From Agrobacterium fabrum (GTDB lineage: Bacteria; Pseudomonadota; Alphaproteobacteria; Rhizobiales; Rhizobiaceae): a stretch of DNA of 29,285 bases. Made by a program: the position numbers and the translations under genes. A model generated the notes under the pieces. It did no database searches and had not been told where the DNA came from. It worked only from the letters and a program-made list of their open reading frames with translations. Within the stretch, counting starts at the first letter, position 1. Every line of letters starts with the position of its first letter. Of this stretch, positions 24,165 through 29,285 are shown one piece after another. Location of the stretch: positions 1-29,285 of the forward strand of contig QFOL01000019.1 of assembly GCA_003241215.1 (NCBI GenBank), written 5' to 3'.

Positions 24165-24194
24165 ATTTCAACAATCCTTGAATCATTGAAATAT
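24163..24194. promoter_or_regulatory. Operator inverted repeat between arsR2 and the DUF6428 gene
   Basis: ATATTTCAA (24163-24171) and TTGAAATAT (24186-24194) are perfect inverted arms with a 14-base spacer in the 43-base divergent gap. The arsR2 start codon overlaps the left arm. It is a likely binding site for ArsR2 controlling both directions. Its sequence is unlike the first arsR palindrome, so the two repressors should be independent. Confidence 0.7.
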
Positions 24195-24207
24195 AGGAGT
24201 AACGCAC

Positions 24208-24723
24208 ATGAGCACATTCGACAAGGCCGTTGCAGCCGATATCACGCTTGGACAGCTTCTCGACGATCTCGCGATCGCACCGGAGGCACCGCTTGTGTTT
24301 GTTTACGAAGGGAATCCCGTGAAAGCGGGCTATCACGTCACCGAGGTCAAGGCTGGCGCATTTTCAGCGCTCGACTGCGGCGCCAACGCTGAGGCCTGGT
24401 CGGAGATGTTTGTCCAACTCTGGGACGTTGACGAGGACCACCGGAGCCACATGGCAGCAGGGAAATTCTCCGCGATTATCCGCAAGGTTTCCGATCACGT
24501 TCGGCTCAACCCGGATGCCAAGCTCACCTTTGAGATTAGCGATGGCAGTCGGCCCATGGCACTCTATTGCGCGTCATCACCGCGCTTAGATGGAAATCGA
24601 TTCGAAGTGTTGCTGGCCGCACGGCCGTCGAGTTGTAAGCCGCGCGATCGGTGGCTGGCGGAAAATTCTGCGGCAGACCGCTGCTGCGGATCATCAACTA
24701 CCGTTTCGAAATGCTGTTCCTGA
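24208..24723 (+). CDS. DUF6428 family protein with cysteine-rich tail
   Basis: This 171-aa protein begins MSTFDKAVAADITLGQLLDD. It matches the DUF6428 proteins often found beside arsR in alphaproteobacterial ars loci; their role is unproven. Segments include LVFVYEGNPVKAGYHVTEVK, AWSEMFVQLWDVDEDH and HMAAGKFSAIIRKVSDHV. The C-terminal 30 residues contain Cys-x-x-x-Asp plus two adjacent pairs (DRCCGSS and SKCCS), a plausible soft-metal or As(III) binding tail. AGGAGTAACGCAC gives a strong ribosome binding site. It is divergent from arsR2 across a shared inverted repeat, so it should be arsenic-inducible. Confidence 0.82.
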   Translation: MSTFDKAVAADITLGQLLDDLAIAPEAPLVFVYEGNPVKAGYHVTEVKAGAFSALDCGANAEAWSEMFVQLWDVDEDHRSHMAAGKFSAIIRKVSDHVRLNPDAKLTFEISDGSRPMALYCASSPRLDGNRFEVLLAARPSSCKPRDRWLAENSAADRCCGSSTTVSKCCS

Positions 24724-24889
24724 CGTGCCGATCTGCTGTTTTGCGAGTGCCGTATCGTAGAGATTCCTGGGCGGGGCGACCTTTCTCGATTTGCGGGTAG
24801 CAACCGGAGTGTTGGCCGGAGCTGCTTCGAGGAAAGTCGATACAAGGCCGCGGAGATGTCGCTGCCAACAACGGAGGCAGCGACGTGCT

Positions 24890-25630
24890 ATGTATACGGT
24901 TCAATCCACCACCACACACATCATTCCAACGGCGCCCGCCAGGCCTCCGGTTCTGACGCGCGAGCTACTGGCCGCGGGTGGCGCGACGATGCTCGTCCGG
25001 CAGGACGAGCCGGCAGTCCGCTTGCTGTCGGACGCCGAGCGTCGTCATTCCCTTGAGGAATTCATGAAGACCCGGCCAGCCGGTGATCTTTGGATTTTCG
25101 CCTACGGGTCGCTGGTTTGGAATCCGGCGCTGCGGGTCGCTGAGCGCCGGGTCGCGGAAGTTCGTGGTTGGCATCGGTCCTTCTGCCTGTCGATGGCGGT
25201 CGGCCGCGGGACGCCGGACGAGCCGGGACTGGTGCTTGGTCTGGACCGAGGTGGCGTTTGCGAGGGCGTTGCCTATCGGATTGCTGAGCGGGACATCCCG
25301 TCCGAGCTTCCGATCCTGTGGAGCCGCGAGATGCTGATCGGCGGCTACAATCCGTTCTGGGTCGATGTGCTCGATGAAGACGGCGAGAAATTCGGCGTGG
25401 CGATCGCGTTCACGATCGATCGCGCGCATGACAACTACGCTGGCAGCTTGCCGCAGTATGAGAAGGTCCGGCGCCTGGCTACGGCTGAGGGAAGCTGGGG
25501 TTCGTCGGCCGACTATCTGTTCCGCACGATCGCTGGTCTGCGTGAGCATGGTATTCGCGACATCGAGATGGAACGGCTCGGCGATCTGGTCGACGCCGCT
25601 TCCTTCGAGGAGCTGGATGAGGCCGCCTGA
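24890..25630 (+). CDS. chaC: ChaC-type gamma-glutamylcyclotransferase
   Basis: This 246-aa ChaC-family enzyme cleaves glutathione to 5-oxoproline and Cys-Gly in the cytoplasm. The substrate-binding loop FAYGSLVWNP (70-79) is present, followed by RGWHRSFCLSMAVGRGTPDE, GVAYRI, LWSREM and the conserved GGYNPFWV and YAGSLP segments. The N-terminal 55 residues are a family-typical extension (LTRELLAAGG). The start at 24890 is somewhat uncertain: GGAGG lies 12 bases upstream, a long spacing, and no better in-frame start is seen. It follows DUF6428 by 166 bases in the same direction. Glutathione is the reductant of the glutaredoxin-type ArsC, so the link to arsenic may be functional. Confidence 0.9.
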   Translation: MYTVQSTTTHIIPTAPARPPVLTRELLAAGGATMLVRQDEPAVRLLSDAERRHSLEEFMKTRPAGDLWIFAYGSLVWNPALRVAERRVAEVRGWHRSFCLSMAVGRGTPDEPGLVLGLDRGGVCEGVAYRIAERDIPSELPILWSREMLIGGYNPFWVDVLDEDGEKFGVAIAFTIDRAHDNYAGSLPQYEKVRRLATAEGSWGSSADYLFRTIAGLREHGIRDIEMERLGDLVDAASFEELDEAA

Positions 25631-25639
25631 CGGACGGCC

Positions 25640-26389
25640 TCATTTGAAATCCCGCGATTTCACTCGGAGATCGCGAATGTGCCCGTAAGGATCGGCGAAA
25701 TCGCGGGCGCGAAGGCCTTTCGGGGTCCGTTCCCGAGAATCGGGGCCGACTGCATGATGGGCATGATCACCGCGACCGTGAGCGCGCAGCGACAAGCCGA
25801 CGTGTCCGTAGTCTTGAACGACTTCGCTGCCGGCCGTCATTGGGCGCAGCGAGACGGGTTGCTCCGAAATCTCCGGCACGATCTTCGCCTCACGGGCGGA
25901 CGCGGCGGCGAATAGCGGAAGCGGCTCGTCGCGCAACGCGCGGATCGACCAGAGCGCCTCGCGTCGCGCCAGGCCGAACGACGGCCGGAAGGCATCGGCT
26001 TCGGCCAGGTGCACAAGTGACGCTTGTGGTACGCCTGCGCGTTGCCATACGTCGTCGACAGAGATGAATGCTTCATCAGCGCGCGCGGCCACGATGGCGG
26101 CGCCATGAGCATTGGCCAGGCCCTTGACCATGCGCAGCCCGCGGCGAACGGCGAAACGACTATCGTCGTCGGTCGGCTCGAGCGTGCAGTCCCAACGCGA
26201 CGCTTGCACGCACACAGGTCGGACTTCGATGCCGTGGGCAATTGCATCCCTCGTGATCTGAGCTGGTGCGTAAAAACCCATTGGCTGTGCATTCAGCAGC
26301 GCGCAGCAGAAGACATCGGGGTGCCAGCATTTCAGCCAGGCCGAGGCATAGGCAATGAGGGCGAAGGACGCGGCGTGCGATTCCGGAAA
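25640..26389 (-). pseudogene. dnaE2: Remnant of error-prone DNA polymerase DnaE2
   Basis: The minus strand reads [20 protein letters not shown] and [20 protein letters not shown], then [57 protein letters not shown] and EPLPLFA, the DnaE2 finger and C-terminal region. About 750 upstream residues, including the polymerase active site, are missing. After GLSLRAH (about base 25777) the frame jumps to [20 protein letters not shown] and ends [12 protein letters not shown], the normal DnaE2 C-terminus. A segment of roughly 100 or more residues (OB fold region) is therefore deleted in frame. It cannot be a functional polymerase. It probably marks a lost SOS mutasome cassette (imuA-imuB-dnaE2) or a rearrangement boundary. 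Confidence 0.85.
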
Positions 26390-26481
26390 CGCGGATCTCG
26401 AAACCGAAGAAGAAACCCAACAATCAGCCGCCGACGCCGCCCGACGAAGGGGCGCGAGAGGGTACGTCAACGCCGATCGTG

Positions 26482-27054
26482 ATGGCTACACATCGATCCA
26501 ATTTCATGCTGATCGGCGCATCCGAAGTGGTCGATTGGATCGATTGGTTTGGCGGATCGGAGCGCCCCATACCGGCGCAAGAGACTGTTCCTTTTCTTCG
26601 ACTTCAGTATGCAGGTCGAACCTATCTGACATCGATCCCCTGGCCTTGGGGGCTCGCCGTGCCTCGGAGGTGGATCGAGGAATTTTTCGACCATCCGCAT
26701 TGGTGGCGTCTCGATCGACACTGGCATCGGTCCGGTGCGCCGCGACAAGATACTGGTTTCGGGTGGTTCGCAATCGAGGAGAAAGGAGGCGCCGAGTTCT
26801 TGCGAGAGCTGAGTGCAGCCATCAATGACGGCCAAGGGCGAATGCCCGACTCGCTGGTGTTGCCGACCTTCGACCCGGTTGGTTTCGGATTTGCCGACGG
26901 CGAGCGTGCCTTGTCCGCGCCACGAGATGATGGCGATCGGGCCTACGACTACGCGCGGTTTCGTGATGGCTTGGCACTGTTACGCGACCCGCTGCGTGGT
27001 CGCCCGCTCGATATCGTTCTATGGTCTCCTCAAGGAGGCCTGTCATTGGGATGA
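26482..27054 (+). CDS. Hypothetical protein, 190 aa, Trp-rich
   Basis: The family is not recognised. The protein is unusually rich in Trp and aromatics: [40 protein letters not shown] and [17 protein letters not shown]-terminal half follows with [20 protein letters not shown] and [16 protein letters not shown]. Composition and codon use argue for a real soluble protein, but third-position GC is lower than in the backbone genes, suggesting separate acquisition. The start is weak: ATG 26482 or the adjacent GTG 26479, with no good ribosome binding site; ATG 26506 is another option. It begins beside the truncated end of the dnaE2 remnant, so its 5' region may be rearranged. Confidence 0.55.
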   Translation: MATHRSNFMLIGASEVVDWIDWFGGSERPIPAQETVPFLRLQYAGRTYLTSIPWPWGLAVPRRWIEEFFDHPHWWRLDRHWHRSGAPRQDTGFGWFAIEEKGGAEFLRELSAAINDGQGRMPDSLVLPTFDPVGFGFADGERALSAPRDDGDRAYDYARFRDGLALLRDPLRGRPLDIVLWSPQGGLSLG

Positions 27055-27409
27055 TCGAGACGGTATTTCCAGAGCTGCAAGCCCGCCAACGGTCTTAGCC
27101 GCGTGAGATGGTTGCATCAGTTCGTGTCGATAGACCGCGAAACCATGTTCGAAAGGATGCGCCGGAAAAATCCAATGATTTCAATAGCGCCCATTTTTGA
27201 CGGTCAATCTGTCGGTATAGCGCGGATGAAAAAATATTTTGCGCATATAAATCAACACGTTACAATGCTCATTAATAATCGAATGGGAATAAGGTGACCG
27301 GGGCAAGTCCAGCGAAGGCGCCGCCCCGTCCCATTTCGGGCTAATTCAACGAAACCTGGCAGGGTGACACTGCGTTTACCCTGCCAAGACCGTTGAGAGG
27401 AGCCAGCCG
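27055..27409. other. AT-richer intergenic stretch with an inverted repeat
   Basis: There is no convincing gene; a 64-codon frame at 27103-27297 has no ribosome binding site and a low-complexity composition. The stretch 27220-27300 is clearly AT-richer than the rest of the window. A perfect 9-bp inverted repeat, TGGCAGGGT / ACCCTGCCA (27357-27365 and 27378-27386, 12-base spacer), lies 24 bases before the next start codon and could be an operator or leader stem for that gene. Confidence 0.45.
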
Positions 27410-28111
27410 ATGGCATCCGATGTTGATCCGAAACCTATGACGCGGGCCGCCGCGATCCTTTACGCCATCGGTTTCCCACTCGGCCTGATCACCCTCGTCT
27501 TTCTGCCTGTGGGCCGGTTAGACTGGCTTCCGGGCTGGATATTCATCGCGATCCTCGTCCTGGCCTTCAGTCTTTCCGGGCTTGTGCTTGCGCGGCTGAA
27601 CCCGGTCATCTTCCGTGCCCGCAGCCGGTTTCAGCCTGGAACCAAAAAATGGGACCTGATCCTCGTGACCGCGATCCTTCTGGCTTTTGCCGCCGAAATT
27701 CCGGCCGCGACATTCGATGCCGGTCGGATGGAATGGTCCGTTGTGCCGTTATGGGTCATTTACGCCGGCTATGTCCTGCTCCTCGGCGGCATCGCCGTTA
27801 CGGCCTGGGCGCAGGCGGTCAATCCGTTCTTCGAGCCGGGCGTTCGCATTCAGGCGGAGCGCGGACAACGGGTGATTACGTCCGGGCCATATGGCATCGT
27901 GCGTCACCCCGGCTACATGGCGGCAATCGCCATATTCGTCGGCATACCGCTTGCATTGGCTTCGTGGGCGGCTCTGTTCCCTGCCCTATTGGCTATCACC
28001 CTGCTGATCCTGCGCATCACATGGGAAGATCATTTGCTCCGGGCCGAATTGCCGGGATATACTGATTACGCCAATAAAAAGCGCTATCGGCTGTTCCCCG
28101 GCATTTGGTAA
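27410..28111 (+). CDS. Isoprenylcysteine carboxylmethyltransferase-family membrane protein
   Basis: This 233-aa integral membrane protein has about five helices (residues 12-35, 41-62, 81-100, 110-135 and 165-195). The C-terminal half carries the ICMT/PEMT SAM-binding signature: SGPYGIVRHPGYMAAIAIFV (Arg-His-Pro-x-Tyr), then EDHLLRAELPGYTDYANKKR and YRLFPGIW. Bacterial members methylate lipids or unknown small molecules at the membrane, and the substrate is not predictable here. GAGAGGAGCCAGCCG precedes the ATG. An inverted repeat just upstream may regulate it. It is followed by the SOS-box-bearing 2H phosphoesterase gene in the same direction, but that gene has its own promoter signals. Confidence 0.88.
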   Translation: MASDVDPKPMTRAAAILYAIGFPLGLITLVFLPVGRLDWLPGWIFIAILVLAFSLSGLVLARLNPVIFRARSRFQPGTKKWDLILVTAILLAFAAEIPAATFDAGRMEWSVVPLWVIYAGYVLLLGGIAVTAWAQAVNPFFEPGVRIQAERGQRVITSGPYGIVRHPGYMAAIAIFVGIPLALASWAALFPALLAITLLILRITWEDHLLRAELPGYTDYANKKRYRLFPGIW

Positions 28112-28126
28112 GCGCAAATCGCGCTT

Positions 28127-28141
28127 GTTCTTCTTTTGTTC
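28127..28141 (+). promoter_or_regulatory. LexA-type SOS box upstream of the 2H phosphoesterase gene
   Basis: GTTC (28127-28130), seven bases, GTTC (28138-28141) is an exact GTTC-N7-GTTC direct repeat, the alphaproteobacterial LexA operator. It lies 61 bases before the start codon. TTGTTC within it could serve as a -35 element, with ATGATACTA about 19 bases downstream as the -10 region, so LexA binding would block the promoter. Confidence 0.65.
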
Positions 28142-28201
28142 TTTTAAATTCTTTCTGCGATGATACTATCGCGGTCTTGGCAAAGGCCGTGGAGCGTCGT
28201 C

Positions 28202-28918
28202 ATGGGTTTCGAGTTGGCGGATAAAGGAGGTTTAAGGCAGCTTTTCTTCGAAGGGTGGGAGCCTGAGAAAATATCGCGCTTCAATCCGCGATCTAGCAGC
28301 AAGCTTTTGATCGTGACGAAACCGCCGGCGGCTCTGGCGGAGCGAATTTTTGCCGACGCCTCGTGCCATGCCGCGGGGCGGACGAAGCGTGAGGCCCATC
28401 CGCCGGAGCTTTTGCATATAAGCCTGCTCTGTATCGGAGGTTTCGAGACCGTGCCTCATGGGCTGGTAAACCGGCTGAAGGCGGCATTGGGGGAAATCAG
28501 GGCGCGGCCCGTTCCCATCACATTCGATGGGACATCGCTTTTCGGCAATCGCAACAGTCTGGCGCTACATAGCAACCATGAGATGCCGGAGCTCAACGCT
28601 CTGGTAAAAATGGTGCAGCGCGCCCTTAGGCGGGCAAATCTTCCCTATATCGCCGCATCGTCCTTCACGCCGCATCTCACCGTGATTTACGGCTGCGGGA
28701 AGATCGAACCGATGCCGGCTGGTAAGCCCTATAGCTGGCTGGCCTGCAATTTCGAACTCGTTTTCAGCCATCATGGCGAAACGCGGCACGAGGCTCTCGG
28801 ACGCTTTGCGCTTTCACCGAAAGCGGATCGCTATGAACGGCCTGAAAGCCAGTTACATCTGCCGGAAAAAGTGATCGGTCACGCGAAGAGGGCGAAGCAA
28901 GGGGTGGCGCGACGATGA
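28202..28918 (+). CDS. 2'-5' RNA ligase family (LigT-like 2H phosphoesterase)
   Basis: This is a 238-aa protein with the two His-x-Ser/Thr motifs of the 2H phosphoesterase fold: LLHISLLCIG (His72-Ile-Ser) and FTPHLTVIYG (His158-Leu-Thr). Such enzymes hydrolyse or ligate 2'-5' phosphodiester bonds or cyclic phosphates in RNA and nucleotides. The first 45 residues are an extension (LRQLFFEGWEPEKISRFNPR) and the C-terminus is basic. ATG 28202 was chosen for GGAG seven bases upstream; ATG 28160 lies in the promoter region. The LexA-type box upstream predicts DNA-damage induction, which would link an RNA-end enzyme to the SOS response. Confidence 0.87.
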   Translation: MGFELADKGGLRQLFFEGWEPEKISRFNPRSSSKLLIVTKPPAALAERIFADASCHAAGRTKREAHPPELLHISLLCIGGFETVPHGLVNRLKAALGEIRARPVPITFDGTSLFGNRNSLALHSNHEMPELNALVKMVQRALRRANLPYIAASSFTPHLTVIYGCGKIEPMPAGKPYSWLACNFELVFSHHGETRHEALGRFALSPKADRYERPESQLHLPEKVIGHAKRAKQGVARR

Positions 28919-29041
28919 GGCGCCCGAGAGGGCATGCCGAGCTCGACACCGGGATTGTTTTGCATCTGCCGTTAAAAGTGCAAACGAGACGTCGTTGTGC
29001 GAACACAGGAACGCTTCTCGAGTAGTATCACCACGCCTGTG

Positions 29042-29094
29042 GAAAACGAATCTCGTTTTCGGTTCCGGGCGCAAGCGAGGCGATATCGCCTCGC
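29042..29094. repeat. Two perfect inverted repeats between convergent genes
   Basis: GAAAACGA/TCGTTTTC (29042-29060, loop ATC) and the uninterrupted palindrome GCGAGGCGATATCGCCTCGC (29075-29094) lie in the 192-base gap between the plus-strand phosphoesterase gene and the minus-strand small gene. No T-run follows either on its 3' side. They may act as bidirectional transcription end signals. Confidence 0.4.
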
Positions 29095-29110
29095 AACGGA
29101 TCATGCCAGC

Positions 29111-29278
29111 TTAGAGCTGTACCTTGTCGAAAGCCTTGCCGTCGATGCCGAGGGCTTCGAGATCGGCGCGGGCGGGCTTGCGATGTGCGCGAACAGCGGC
29201 CGAAACCGAGAGCGCTGCACCGAGAACGGCGAAAGTTTCACCGAAGAAGTTACGCGATGTCTTTGCAACCTGACGCAT
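29111..29278 (-). CDS. Conserved small rhizobial-type protein, 55 aa
   Basis: The minus strand encodes MRQVAKTSRNFFGETFAVLG, then AALSVSAAVRAHRKPARADL, ending EALGIDGKAFDKVQL. This pattern matches a family of 50-60 aa proteins of unknown function that I associate with rhizobial genomes: a basic N-terminus, a short Ala-rich hydrophobic helix (about 15-30), Arg-Ala-His-Arg, then a 'LG-ID..AF' tail. Third codon positions are G/C-biased and the frame closes with TAA. The upstream region is cut by the window edge after GAGAAAA, so the ribosome binding site cannot be judged in full. It is convergent with the phosphoesterase gene. Confidence 0.75.
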   Translation of the reverse strand: MRQVAKTSRNFFGETFAVLGAALSVSAAVRAHRKPARADLEALGIDGKAFDKVQL

Positions 29279-29285
29279 TTTTCTC

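Noticed and set aside
27103..27297. 64-codon plus-strand frame in the AT-richer gap
   Set aside because: No ribosome binding site, no recognisable features, and composition like non-coding DNA.

Overview
The window looks like high-GC alphaproteobacterial DNA, most likely Hyphomicrobiales (Rhizobiales). Grounds: a minus-strand module of DUF736, DUF2493, Toprim, strawberry-notch, ParB-like and DUF932 genes that is typical of rhizobial plasmids and integrative conjugative elements; an arsenic cluster with AqpS and ArsH; a GTTC-N7-GTTC LexA-type box; and a remnant of the error-prone polymerase DnaE2. No replicon, relaxase or integrase gene is visible, so plasmid versus integrated element cannot be decided here.

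Region 1 (1-16.4 kb, almost all minus strand) is the element backbone. In transcription order it carries DUF932 (split by a group II intron), a large ParB-like protein, a small orphan, a 1434-aa adenine-methyltransferase/SF2-helicase fusion coupled by a TAATG overlap to a Toprim protein, a DUF2493 (SLOG) protein, several small unknowns and the start of a DUF736 gene at the window edge. One unknown gene (9154-9678) runs against this direction. The DUF932, ParB-like and helicase genes are each preceded by a conserved leader. It has two hairpins, a fixed 42-nt spacing between two purine-rich boxes (on the mRNA), conserved loops, and stems whose sequence changes while pairing is kept. This is the strongest non-protein signal in the window and probably a cis-acting RNA regulon, plausibly the known radC RNA motif.

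The group II intron (12999-15559) has a GTGCG 5' end, domains V and VI with a bulged A, an RT-HNH maturase, and two 6-nt exon-binding sites that perfectly match the 12 nt of exon before the insertion. Removing it restores one 397-codon DUF932 reading frame.

Region 2 (16.4-19.3 kb) is accessory cargo: a cupin divergent from a probably leaderless AraC-type regulator, a GNAT acetyltransferase, a run of GC-rich hairpins, and an Ada/MGMT-like protein whose PCHR catalytic cysteine is phenylalanine.

Region 3 (19.4-25.6 kb) is arsenic resistance: arsR, arsN2, arsC (phosphatase type), aqpS, arsC (glutaredoxin type) and arsH are tightly overlapped on the plus strand. They are followed by a convergent arsK-like MFS exporter with a second arsR, and divergently a DUF6428 protein and a ChaC-type glutathione-degrading enzyme. 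Both arsR start codons lie inside inverted repeats that are probably their own operators. As(V) would be reduced by two enzyme types, As(III) would leave through AqpS and the MFS exporter, and organoarsenicals would be handled by ArsN2 and ArsH.

Region 4 (25.6-29.3 kb) holds a deleted dnaE2 remnant, an unknown protein, an ICMT-type membrane methyltransferase, a 2H phosphoesterase behind a perfect LexA-type box, and a 55-aa conserved small protein at the right edge.
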